A stretch of DNA of 50,521 bases from Lachnospiraceae bacterium (GTDB taxonomy: Bacteria > Bacillota > Clostridia > Lachnospirales > Lachnospiraceae), in contig JAEEOO010000032.1 in NCBI GenBank assembly GCA_016284315.1, positions 1-50,521 on the forward strand. The letters run 5' to 3'. Positions 1 through 8,057 of the stretch are shown here, in pieces (position 1 is the stretch's first letter; each line of letters opens with the position of its first letter). The notes beneath the pieces are model-generated. The model saw nothing but the letters and a program-made list of their open reading frames with translations, had not been told where the DNA came from and searched no databases. The position numbers and the translations under genes are program-made.

Positions 1-2
1 CA

Positions 3-287
3 ACAAACCACTTAACCCCGGCTCAGGCCGCAGCTCTTGATTGGGACAGTAACCGTGGATACGGATACGGTGGTCTTATGAGGGTTTTGATAAATCAGGG
101 AAAAGCCGGAAGCCAGGCTAGCCTTGGAGAATTCGGCTGGGACGGCTGGACGGGAAACTATTTCTTCATAGATCCCGAAAAGAAACTTGTAATGCTTTAC
201 TTTATTCAGAAAAGAGGCGCAAATAATATCGCTACCGTCAGAAAACTGAGGGCAGCGACATACGGGGCGCTGGATGAACTTGTTTAA
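3..287 (+). CDS. Serine hydrolase of the beta-lactamase family, C-terminal part only
   Basis: The reading frame is open from the left edge to TAA at 285-287, so the 5' end lies outside the window. The visible 94 residues contain GYGYGGLM and, later, WDGWTGNYFFIDPEKKLVML. This is the usual end of class C beta-lactamase-like (EstB/PBP4*) serine hydrolases: a turn after the KTG-like motif followed by strands rich in F, Y and L. The catalytic SxxK and YxN motifs are upstream and not visible, so the substrate (beta-lactam, peptidoglycan peptide or ester) cannot be judged. The gene converges on the small minus-strand gene with only 4 nt between stop codons and no obvious terminator. Confidence 0.72.
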   Translation, partial: TNHLTPAQAAALDWDSNRGYGYGGLMRVLINQGKAGSQASLGEFGWDGWTGNYFFIDPEKKLVMLYFIQKRGANNIATVRKLRAATYGALDELV

Positions 288-291
288 AAAA

Positions 292-456
292 CTAATCTTC
301 TTTATCTTCAGCTTCACCGGCTACAGCGGATGTAACTGCTGAGATAACTGCTACAATTACAACGGCGATTATGATGATAAGTCCTCCACCGAGGAGCATA
401 AAGAGTAATGCCTGTTCGTTTGTTACAGATCCTGAAAGAAGTGATAAAAGATTCAT
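292..456 (-). CDS. Small single-span membrane protein, 54 aa
   Basis: ATG at 456, TAG at 292-294. The start is set by a good Shine-Dalgarno, GGAGATAATAAA just before the ATG, and an extended -10 promoter lies upstream. The protein reads MNLLSLLSG, then a hydrophobic stretch of about 25 residues with four isoleucines in a row after GGG, and an acidic tail ending GEAEDKED. This predicts one transmembrane helix preceded by a short polar segment and followed by a charged tail. I do not recognise a family. Similar tiny proteins act as membrane anchors, regulators of transporters or toxins, but nothing here chooses among these. It is divergent from the c-di-GMP gene at 590, with the two promoters about 20 bp apart. 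Confidence 0.68.
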   Translation of the reverse strand: MNLLSLLSGSVTNEQALLFMLLGGGLIIIIAVVIVAVISAVTSAVAGEAEDKED

Positions 457-506
457 TTTATTATCTCCTGCCTTTCTTACCGTAAGTTATTTTTGACTAT
501 AGATTG

Positions 507-535
507 ATTTTAGCACAAACAAATTGTCAATACAA
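507..535 (-). promoter_or_regulatory. Predicted sigma-A promoter of the 54-aa gene
   Basis: On the minus strand a -35 TTGTAT (530-535) is followed by a 17-nt spacer and an extended -10 TGCTAAAAT (507-515). It is correctly placed about 50 nt upstream of the start at 456. Confidence 0.5.
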
Positions 536-554
536 TAAATTCTTTTCTTTTGAA

Positions 555-583
555 TTGACTATACATGGGGTAAAAATTATAAT
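555..583 (+). promoter_or_regulatory. Strong sigma-A promoter ending 6 nt before a start codon
   Basis: TTGACT (555-560), 17-nt spacer, TATAAT (578-583). The expected transcription start, about 7 nt after the -10, falls on the A of the ATG at 590, so the message would have no 5' leader. Confidence 0.75.
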
Positions 584-589
584 TAAGTC

Positions 590-3277
590 ATGAGTAACAT
601 AATTGGAGTTTGCGTTACAAGAGTACATGGAGAAATGTGTAGAACATTTATCGGAAGCCTGCTTAAAAGCGCGAAAAAAGCAGGCCTTAGAGTCTGTGTG
701 TTCCAAAGCGTGTACGACTTTGACGAAGAGGATGAATCCGGCGCCGGTTATGTTTTCGAAACCATTCCCTATGATAATCTTTGTGGAATCATTATTCTCC
801 ACGATACCATCTATGACCTTGAGATCAAAAATAAGATAATAGAGCGTGGCAAAGCCCGGGGGATTCCGGTTGTGATGGCCAGAAGTTCGGCACCGGGGTG
901 TTTTTCTCTTGTGGGCGATTTTGAGGATGAGTATCATAAACTTCTCAAAGATGTCATCGAGAAGAACGATATTAAAGATGTATTCTACATCGGAGGCCGA
1001 AGGAATTCCGGCAGTGATTCACAAAAGAGGCTGGCAATCTTTAAAAAGGTTTGCGAAGAAAAGGGAATTCTGTTCGATGATTCAAAATTGGATTTCGGAG
1101 AATATTACGAAGTCCCCACTTATCGCATAATGGAGAGACTCTTAGAAGGAGGCAAAAAACCTCCGAGGGCAATCTTTTGTGCCAATGATATAATGGCCCT
1201 TGCGGTAATTGAGAAGCTGGAAGAGGCCGGATACAGGGTCCCGGAAGATGTTATTGTTACGGGCTTTGACGGACTTGAAAGTGCAAAATATTCAAAACCA
1301 AGGCTTACAACCTGCGCTGAGAGCATGGATAACCTTGCGCAGCTTAGCGTTGATGTTATAAAGAAGGGTATCGCAGGAGAAATAAAGCCGGGAGAATATA
1401 GATATAAGTACGAAGGAATCTATGCCGAATCCGCCGGATTTAACAGTAGCGGTATAGGAGAAGAGGCATCTTCTATTGATATTTTCAGACGTTTCAGAGC
1501 AGATGAAGGCGATGAAGAAGCATGCAACGCTTGGATTGATCAAATGATGGTACAGCCGGATTTTGATGGGCTCAGGTATGTCCTGCCGAAGCTTGTCGGA
1601 AGAGAAAGAAGGCTTTATTCAAGAACCGAAGCTTATTGGAAGATCGCTGATAGCGATTTAAGCAGAATACTTCCCGGGGATCTTATGTCCGTTATGATCG
1701 ATGATGGAGGTAAGCCTGTCTGCAAAGATATTTCTCTTAAGGATGCCATAAAAGAATCCATGGAAGAAGCCACTGATTCTGTAGCTGCTTTTATCTCAGT
1801 AATTTCCCTTCATAAGACTGTCTACGGAATCGCGGTGGATTATAGCAGTGATCCTTTAAATGAAGGCGGACGTATCAATAGGTATACAGTAACCCTTGAC
1901 AGAGGTCTTGCTATTGCAGACAGCGGAGAGAGGCTGCTTTATCTTGCTGAGCAGATAAACAAAAACAGATATATCGATTCATTGACGGGACTTAACAATA
2001 TTGATGGTGCCGGAAGATGGTACAAGCAATATATCAGTGATGATCCTGAGGACAAGACTTATATGCTGATAGGTGTGTATTCCATCATCACTTACCAGGA
2101 TATCGTCAACAATTATGGTCTTGATTTCCTTGAAAACTGTCTTAAATATGTTTCTGGAACTCTCAAGGAAATGAACCCCGACTGTAAGATGATCGCCCGA
2201 ATATCATCCGACAGTTTTGTGGTTGCATATACCTTTGAACAGGAGCATAATTCATCAGGTGAGATTGAAACCACCATTAGTAACTTCTTTACCACTATAG
2301 AGGCAAAGAGAAAAGAAAATAACCGGTGGAATTTAATGGAAGTCGGATGCGGATATATATCCGATGAACATATGGAATGCGACAGCCTTTATGGATACCT
2401 GAATGCTGCGGTTGCTACCCTGTACAGGAACAGGGCTGCCATAAACAAAAAGAAGGTGGATGCGCCGACGCTGAAGGACGGAACTAAACTCATGGACTTC
2501 AGGAGAAAGGTTATTGAACTGATCCAAAAGGATCTGTTTGTATACCATTTTCAGCCAATAGTCAGTGCAATAACGGGCGATATCGTTGCTTATGAAGCCT
2601 TGATGAGAACCGATGCTTCTGTGGGAATGACACCTTTGGAAGTCCTTGATTCTGCAGAAATGTTTGACAAGTATGCGGATCTTGAGAGAACTACCTTTGG
2701 ACATATCTTTAACAGAGCCAGAAGCCAGCTCAAGGATTTTGAAGGAAAGAAGATATTTATCAACACTATTCCCGGTCACTTCCTGACGGATGTGGAGGTA
2801 AGAAATTTCAGGGAACAGTATGGTGAATTGCTTGATATGTTTACCATAGAGATCACTGAAGCACAGACCATCAGTCCTGAGGAGATCGAAGCTATTTCCC
2901 ATCTGACCGGAACGGGTAAAATGAATGATATAGCTGTAGATGACTACGGCATGGGCCATTCCAACATAGTTAATCTCCTTGAATACAAGCCTCAGGTGGT
3001 CAAGGTCGACAGGTACCTTATCAGCAATATCCAAAATGATAAGAACAAGCAACTTTTTGTAAGAAACCTTATCGAATTCGCTTCCGGTGCCAATATCAAA
3101 GTTCTCGCAGAAGGCGTTGAGACAGCGGAGGAACTTAAGACCGTTATAGAATTCGGTGTTGACCTTATCCAGGGATATTATTTGGCGAAACCTGCATTTG
3201 AAGTATTGCAGGAGTTGCCTCATAAGCTTAAGGATGAGATAATAAAGTACGGAAAAAACAGAGTATATAAACAATAA
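590..3277 (+). CDS. LacI-like sensor fused to degenerate GGDEF and intact EAL domains (c-di-GMP phosphodiesterase)
   Basis: 895 aa, no signal peptide or membrane segment. Residues about 3-280 have the periplasmic-binding fold of LacI-family regulators (NIIGVCVTR at the start, FCANDIMALAVIEKLEEAGY, VIVTGFDGLE) but no helix-turn-helix precedes them. Residues 300-450 are an unassigned linker or sensor region. A GGDEF domain begins near 463 (DSLTGLNN), but its signature is RISSDSF near 537, so cyclase activity is unlikely. The EAL domain (about 640-885) keeps YEALMR, FINTIP, EITE, VDDYGMGHSN (near 783), VKVDR and AEGVET (near 840), so c-di-GMP hydrolysis is expected. Inference: a soluble small molecule, perhaps a sugar, tunes c-di-GMP breakdown. 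The ATG at 590 fits the domain start although there is no Shine-Dalgarno, consistent with leaderless translation. It is followed after 20 nt by the YkgJ-like gene. Confidence 0.88.
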   Translation: MSNIIGVCVTRVHGEMCRTFIGSLLKSAKKAGLRVCVFQSVYDFDEEDESGAGYVFETIPYDNLCGIIILHDTIYDLEIKNKIIERGKARGIPVVMARSSAPGCFSLVGDFEDEYHKLLKDVIEKNDIKDVFYIGGRRNSGSDSQKRLAIFKKVCEEKGILFDDSKLDFGEYYEVPTYRIMERLLEGGKKPPRAIFCANDIMALAVIEKLEEAGYRVPEDVIVTGFDGLESAKYSKPRLTTCAESMDNLAQLSVDVIKKGIAGEIKPGEYRYKYEGIYAESAGFNSSGIGEEASSIDIFRRFRADEGDEEACNAWIDQMMVQPDFDGLRYVLPKLVGRERRLYSRTEAYWKIADSDLSRILPGDLMSVMIDDGGKPVCKDISLKDAIKESMEEATDSVAAFISVISLHKTVYGIAVDYSSDPLNEGGRINRYTVTLDRGLAIADSGERLLYLAEQINKNRYIDSLTGLNNIDGAGRWYKQYISDDPEDKTYMLIGVYSIITYQDIVNNYGLDFLENCLKYVSGTLKEMNPDCKMIARISSDSFVVAYTFEQEHNSSGEIETTISNFFTTIEAKRKENNRWNLMEVGCGYISDEHMECDSLYGYLNAAVATLYRNRAAINKKKVDAPTLKDGTKLMDFRRKVIELIQKDLFVYHFQPIVSAITGDIVAYEALMRTDASVGMTPLEVLDSAEMFDKYADLERTTFGHIFNRARSQLKDFEGKKIFINTIPGHFLTDVEVRNFREQYGELLDMFTIEITEAQTISPEEIEAISHLTGTGKMNDIAVDDYGMGHSNIVNLLEYKPQVVKVDRYLISNIQNDKNKQLFVRNLIEFASGANIKVLAEGVETAEELKTVIEFGVDLIQGYYLAKPAFEVLQELPHKLKDEIIKYGKNRVYKQ

Positions 3278-3297
3278 TTAATTTCGGAGGGTGAAAA

Positions 3298-4017
3298 ATG
3301 CTCAGACAAGGATCACTCGAAGAAATATCTGACGGGCGCAGATATGGTTTAAACGATATGGTCAAAGCAGATTCATGCGGCTGCAAGGGCTGTTCTAAAT
3401 GCTGTGAGACCATGACGGATACCATTATTCTGGGCCCATTTGATATTTTTAGGATGAGTAATAAAACCGGGAAAAATTTTGGAGAGCTTTTGACCGGAAA
3501 ATATGTAGAACTGAATATGCATGATGGGATCATTCTTCCCAATATAGGAAATAACGGGAAGGGATGTGTCTTTTTATCCGATGATAAAAGGTGCACAATA
3601 CATGAATCAAGACCTGATTTCTGTAGGCTTTTCCCTTTGGGAAGGTTGTATGAGGACGGTGGCTTCAGCTATATCCTTCAGACAGGTCAGTGCGATAAAA
3701 ACTGCTCCAAGATCAAGGTTAAAAAGTGGATCAATACCCCGGACTATGAGGTCAATTCAAAATATATCCTTGCCTGGCATGATATCGTAAAGAACACTAG
3801 GGAGATGACGACGGGGCTGATGATGGCAGAGAATAAGGCCGTAGGAGATAAGGCGACCGAAGAAAGACTCAGTGCTGTGACTCAGAATCTGCTCACAACC
3901 CTTCTTAAGCTGTTCTACTATCTACCTTATGAGGACTTTTATAAGGAGTTCTTTGAGAGGGCGGAAGAATACAGCAAAATATTTGAGAAAACGGAAAGAG
4001 AAATAAATGGCATTTGA
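3298..4017 (+). CDS. YkgJ family cysteine-cluster protein
   Basis: 239 aa with a strong ribosome-binding site (GGAGGGTGAAAA before ATG). Cysteines occur as CGCKGCSKCC (residues 27-36), GCVFLSDDKRC and DFCRLFP (about 90, 99 and 109), then QCDKNC (132, 136). This is the pattern of the UPF0153/YkgJ family, thought to bind zinc or an iron-sulfur cluster; the biochemical role is not established. The C-terminal 80 residues are helical and charged. Its last codons overlap the start of rqcH by 11 nt, so the two are translationally coupled. Coupling suggests, but does not prove, a link to ribosome quality control. Confidence 0.85.
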   Translation: MLRQGSLEEISDGRRYGLNDMVKADSCGCKGCSKCCETMTDTIILGPFDIFRMSNKTGKNFGELLTGKYVELNMHDGIILPNIGNNGKGCVFLSDDKRCTIHESRPDFCRLFPLGRLYEDGGFSYILQTGQCDKNCSKIKVKKWINTPDYEVNSKYILAWHDIVKNTREMTTGLMMAENKAVGDKATEERLSAVTQNLLTTLLKLFYYLPYEDFYKEFFERAEEYSKIFEKTEREINGI

Positions 4018-5755
4018 TGGCGTAACAATGGCGGCTCTTATAAGAGAGCTGAAAGACAAAATTACAGATGGCAGAATAAGCAAGATAGCTCAGCCCGAAG
4101 AGGATGAGCTGATCCTTACGATCCACGGCAAAGAGGGAAATGTAAAACTCCTTATAAGCGCGGACGCATCACTGCCTTTGATCTATCTGACTGATAACAA
4201 CAAGCAGGGACCTCTCACGGCCCCCAATTTCTGTATGCTCCTTAGAAAACACATTCAGGGAGGCAGAATAACATCTGTTTCTCAAATGGGGCTTGAGAGA
4301 ATAGTCACCATAGAGATAGAGCATCTGGATGAGATGGGAGACCTGTGCAGGAAGAAGCTGATCTTTGAGCTGATGGGAAAGCACAGTAATATAATCTTTA
4401 CTGATTCCGAGAATAGGATAATCGACAGTATCAAAAGGGTATCTTTTGCTGTCAGCAGCGTAAGAGAAGTGCTTCCGGGAAAGGATTATGTTTATCCGCC
4501 TACCCAAGATAAAGCAGAGCTTCTTGAATGCTCATCAGAGGGGAAAGTGCTTGATGCTCTTAATCCTCATTCCCCTTCTTTTAAGGCGATATACGGCGGC
4601 TTTAGGGGAATCTCGCCTGCTCTTGCGAATGAGCTTTGCTACAGAGCCAAGGTGGATGCAGATAAACCTCTTGGGGATATGTCGGATGAAGAGAAAAATG
4701 CCCTTGAGAAAGAACTTTTAAAGTTGGCTGAGGACATTAATAACGGATGTTATAAACCTTGCATAGCATATAAAAACGGTGTTCCTGTAGAGTATTCTTC
4801 CGTTGATCTTACGATGTATGATCATGAGGGAGTTACAAAGAATCATATAGATTCAATCTCACAGCTTCTTGAACAGTTTTACAAGGAAAAGAACCTTTCC
4901 GTAAGGATCAGACAGCGCTCGGCTGACCTACGGCATATAGTCCAGGTGGCTCTTGAAAGGAATGTAAAGAAGTACGACCTTCAGTTAAGGCAGCTTAAAG
5001 ATACCGAAGACAGGGATAAATACAGGCTTTACGGTGAACTCCTGACGGCTTATGCTTACCAGATCAAAGCGGGAAGCAAATCTGCCACGGTAGATAATTA
5101 TTATACCGGGGAGAAAATAAACATACCCCTTGATGAGTCCAAGACGGCCTCTGAAAACGCTCAAAGGTATTTCGATAAGTATGGAAAGCTGAAACGCACC
5201 TATGAGGCTCTTACGGGGCTTATAGAGGAAGTGGCCGCTGAGACCGAACATTTAAGGTCTGTTCAGACTGCTTTAGACATTGCATTGGCTGAAGAAGATC
5301 TTACAGAGATAAGACAGGAGCTTGCTGAGAGCGGATATATCAAGAAAAAGAACACCGGAAAAAAAGAAAAAGTTACCAGTAAGCCTTTCCACTACATTTC
5401 CTCGGATGGGATCGATCTCTATGTTGGAAAGAACAACTTCCAGAATGATGAACTCACCTTTAAATTTGCCAACTCCGGCGACTGGTGGTTCCATGCTAAA
5501 AAGATACCCGGTTCTCATGTGGTCATGAAACTTAAACAGGGTCAGGAGGTTCCCGACAGGGCCTTCGAAGAAGCTGCAAAATTGGCTGCCTACTACTCCC
5601 AGGGAAGAGGCCAGGATAAAGTGGAGGTTGACTATGTACGTCGCAAGGAGGTTAAAAAGCCAAATGGGGCAAAACCCGGTTTCGTAGTTTACTACACGAA
5701 TTACTCCATGACAACAGACTGTGATATAAGTTCATTGCAACTTGTCTCGAAATGA
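4007..5755 (+). CDS. rqcH: RqcH, NFACT-family ribosome quality-control factor (Rqc2 homologue)
   Basis: 582 aa, close to the usual 560-590. It starts MAFDGVTMAALIRELKD, the typical NFACT-N opening; then a helix-hairpin-helix region (about 170-220), a long coiled-coil segment (about 280-430), and the NFACT-R domain with YVGKNNFQND and SGDWWFHAKKIPGSHVV (about 455-560). In the family, this protein binds obstructed 50S subunits and recruits alanyl-tRNA to add C-terminal alanine tails to stalled peptides; older annotations call it fibronectin-binding protein. The Asp-Arg pair reported as important for function appears here as Glu-Arg (GLERIV), which I believe occurs in relatives but could not check. 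The start overlaps the upstream YkgJ gene; a hairpin terminator follows. Confidence 0.92.
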   Translation: MAFDGVTMAALIRELKDKITDGRISKIAQPEEDELILTIHGKEGNVKLLISADASLPLIYLTDNNKQGPLTAPNFCMLLRKHIQGGRITSVSQMGLERIVTIEIEHLDEMGDLCRKKLIFELMGKHSNIIFTDSENRIIDSIKRVSFAVSSVREVLPGKDYVYPPTQDKAELLECSSEGKVLDALNPHSPSFKAIYGGFRGISPALANELCYRAKVDADKPLGDMSDEEKNALEKELLKLAEDINNGCYKPCIAYKNGVPVEYSSVDLTMYDHEGVTKNHIDSISQLLEQFYKEKNLSVRIRQRSADLRHIVQVALERNVKKYDLQLRQLKDTEDRDKYRLYGELLTAYAYQIKAGSKSATVDNYYTGEKINIPLDESKTASENAQRYFDKYGKLKRTYEALTGLIEEVAAETEHLRSVQTALDIALAEEDLTEIRQELAESGYIKKKNTGKKEKVTSKPFHYISSDGIDLYVGKNNFQNDELTFKFANSGDWWFHAKKIPGSHVVMKLKQGQEVPDRAFEEAAKLAAYYSQGRGQDKVEVDYVRRKEVKKPNGAKPGFVVYYTNYSMTTDCDISSLQLVSK

Positions 5756-5786
5756 CACAAATGATTTTTTATAGGCGAAAAGAAAT

Positions 5787-5835
5787 ACCCGCAAGATTAA
5801 ATTTAGTTAAAATTTGATTTTGCGGGTCATTTTTT
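5787..5835 (+). terminator. Intrinsic terminator after rqcH
   Basis: ACCCGCAA (5787-5794) pairs with TTGCGGGT (5820-5827), with an AT-rich inner stem-loop, followed by CATTTTTTT. Confidence 0.7.
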
Positions 5836-5837
5836 TG

Positions 5838-6083
5838 AGAAAAATAAAAACACCGACGTCGTTATACGAGTTTACATAATGCGGTGCATCACTGAAACAC
5901 AGGGTTACATAATTTTTCAAAGCCTATTTTATGTAAAATATATGGTACTATTTTGATAAAATACTGATACAAACTACAATATCTTGATAAATTAAATATC
6001 GAACGATATGAATGACCGGCGGGAATGTAAACAGACTTTTTATGAAAAATTCAAGACACGAATGTCATTTACTTAAATAAATT
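5838..6083. other. AT-rich convergent spacer with three TTACATAA repeats
   Basis: No gene is visible. TTTACATAAT (5871-5880), GTTACATAAT (5904-5913) and the inverted form TTTATGTAAA (5928-5937) lie within 70 bp. The 12-mer GGGTTACATAAT at 5902-5913 recurs at 20161-20172 upstream of xerD. The function is unknown; these could be binding sites of one regulator or remnants of a repeat. Confidence 0.4.
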
Positions 6084-6129
6084 AAAATCCCTCTTTTCTA
6101 AGACAGCTATGTCAGAAAAGAGGGATTTT
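6084..6129 (-). terminator. Strong terminator of the flippase gene, probably bidirectional
   Basis: A perfect 16-bp stem, AAAATCCCTCTTTTCT (6084-6099) with AGAAAAGAGGGATTTT (6114-6129), has T-rich sequence on both sides. It lies about 55 nt past the minus-strand stop codon at 6185. Confidence 0.8.
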
Positions 6130-6184
6130 TGACTGAATTTATATTTTTTTCCTGTGATGTTTAAAACTCTATGCACTGACTTGT

Positions 6185-7885
6185 TTATTTCATCAGCCTA
6201 AGCTTTTTAGCTATCCTTACAAGGCTTGTGCCCTTGGGAAAAGCCTTTAATTCTTCTTCGGTAACGGCCCTTACAAGGAGAAGAGCGATGAAGTAAACAG
6301 GAATTGAAACTATTATTGCGGGTATAACGGATAATCTCATGGAACCCGTAAAGTGGAGCACAAGTCTGTATACTCCGTAGGCTGCACCACCCATTATCAG
6401 GGAGGCTGCAAAAGGAAGGACAAAGGTTCTAAGCATTTCCTGCTTATATCCGATATTTCGCCTTACGGCCAATTGATTGAGCACTGCGATGATGGCTGAG
6501 TATAACGTGCTTGTAATGGCTATACTGAACACATCAAGGTTTGTAAACAGAAGGAGCACAACACCGACTGCGGTTTGGATCGCCAGGGCGATTCCTGCGT
6601 TTATGATCGGTGTATTTACTTTGCCGAGACCCTGAAGTATGGAACTGTTAAGGGTACTCAGTGCAAAAAATATAACGCTTGACGAGAGGGCCATGAGCGA
6701 GTGCTGTGCCAACGTGATGTTCGGCAAAGTGTTGGGATACAGTAAAAGTGTTACCGGGCTTGCCAGTACGAATAATCCTACGGCACAGGGGATCGAGATA
6801 AGCATCGTTGCTTTGACTGCCAATCCGATCTTGTCCCTGGCCTCCGCCTTTTTATCTGCCGCTATAAGCTGGGCGACGGAGGGGATCATGGCTGCCGCCA
6901 TTGCCGAAGCAAAGGCGATGGGAATATTTGAAATCTTCATGGATTTTCCTGCGAATATTCCCCAGTGACTTGTTACTTCCGTGTTCTCCAAATGTCTTAT
7001 GTAAGGATAGAAGGAAGTGAAGAGCTTGTTGTTTACTGTTGAAGCAAGATTACTCATTGCTGTGGATAAAATAAAGGGTGTTACGATAAGCGTTATCATC
7101 TTTATTATGGATCTTGCGCTATCAATATTTTCATGTTTATCCGCCGCAATATCTTTTTTGAATCCGGGCCTTATCTTCATATAAACAATGAACATGAAGA
7201 TGAGGGCTATCACAACTCCGGTTCCTGTTCCGAGAGCGCTTCCGATGGCTCCTCTGGCTGCTCTGCTGATCTCATATTCCTTGGGATCTGTGATGGCACT
7301 TAAAGGAGCGGCTCCGAAAAGCGAATGGCCGGTGGTAAATGTGATTAGGAAGTATGCGGCGCCCACGCTCACCAGAGCATTGGCAATCTGTTCGAATATC
7401 TGGGACGCGGAAGTGGGCACCATGTTCTTGTGAGCCTGAAAATAACCTCTGAGGACTCCCAGTATTCCGTATATGAATATGGTTGGTGCAAATACCCTGA
7501 GTACCGGTATGGCGTCTTCTTCAACAAAAAGCCCGGCTCCGAAGTATAGGAAGGCTGAAGCTATTGCTCCGATCACAAGTACATAGATAAGAGCTCCAAC
7601 GAACAGTCTGTGGGCGTTTTTATATTCACCCACCGCCAGCTTCCCTGCCATGACTTTCGATATGGCCGAAGGTATGCTGTAGGATGACACCAGGAGGATG
7701 ATGGTGTAGTAGTTGTAAGCCGAGGTGTAATACCCCAGGCCCAGATCACCGATGATCCCCGATAACGGACTGGTGTACAACAGTCCGATGATCCTGCTTA
7801 TGAACCCTGCCGCCGCCAGTATTCCGGCCTGGGTGATAATGCTGTTCATCGCACTGTTTTTCTTAGTGCTTATGCTATTGTTCAT
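6185..7885 (-). CDS. MurJ/SpoVB-like polysaccharide or lipid II flippase (MOP superfamily)
   Basis: 566 aa from ATG at 7885. The frame stays open to 8041, but those 52 residues are polar and would reach into the divergent glgA promoter region. The mature part begins MNSIITQAGILAAAGFISRI and contains GYYTSAYNYYTIILLVSS, GVLRGYFQAH, FASAMAAAMIPSVAQLIA and SSILQGLGKVNTP, the pattern of polysaccharide biosynthesis/SpoVB-MurJ flippases with about 14 membrane helices. It would move lipid-linked cell-wall or polysaccharide precursors across the membrane. No clear Shine-Dalgarno precedes ATG 7885, so the start is uncertain; an internal ATG at MNSII is possible. It stands alone between a terminator and the divergent glgA gene. 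Confidence 0.85.
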   Translation of the reverse strand: MNNSISTKKNSAMNSIITQAGILAAAGFISRIIGLLYTSPLSGIIGDLGLGYYTSAYNYYTIILLVSSYSIPSAISKVMAGKLAVGEYKNAHRLFVGALIYVLVIGAIASAFLYFGAGLFVEEDAIPVLRVFAPTIFIYGILGVLRGYFQAHKNMVPTSASQIFEQIANALVSVGAAYFLITFTTGHSLFGAAPLSAITDPKEYEISRAARGAIGSALGTGTGVVIALIFMFIVYMKIRPGFKKDIAADKHENIDSARSIIKMITLIVTPFILSTAMSNLASTVNNKLFTSFYPYIRHLENTEVTSHWGIFAGKSMKISNIPIAFASAMAAAMIPSVAQLIAADKKAEARDKIGLAVKATMLISIPCAVGLFVLASPVTLLLYPNTLPNITLAQHSLMALSSSVIFFALSTLNSSILQGLGKVNTPIINAGIALAIQTAVGVVLLLFTNLDVFSIAITSTLYSAIIAVLNQLAVRRNIGYKQEMLRTFVLPFAASLIMGGAAYGVYRLVLHFTGSMRLSVIPAIIVSIPVYFIALLLVRAVTEEELKAFPKGTSLVRIAKKLRLMK

Positions 7886-7989
7886 TAATGTTTGGTCACG
7901 CTTTCTTATATAATAGTGAGAAAAGTTGTTTTCTACTGCTTTAGGATAACACTTACTTTGATTTTTTTCTACCAATTGAAACCGATTTA

Positions 7990-7998
7990 TGCTATTAT
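7990..7998 (+). promoter_or_regulatory. Extended -10 promoter of the glgA operon
   Basis: TGCTATTAT has the TGn extension, with no clear -35. Its start point near 8005 would give a leader of about 50 nt ending in the ribosome-binding site GGGAGGGT. Confidence 0.5.
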
Positions 7999-8057
7999 AA
8001 CTATGTACGCACAGACGTATAACAGGGGATAGCAAAACCATCGGGAGGGTTTCTTAA

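Noticed and set aside
2333-3274. A 313-codon open frame on the minus strand opposite the EAL domain
   Set aside because: The plus strand encodes a clear EAL domain with conserved residues; the antisense product has no recognisable pattern and no ribosome-binding site.
7886-8041. 52-residue N-terminal extension of the flippase
   Set aside because: It would overlap the glgA promoter region, is polar and poorly fits the family start; ATG 7885 is more likely though it lacks a strong ribosome-binding site.
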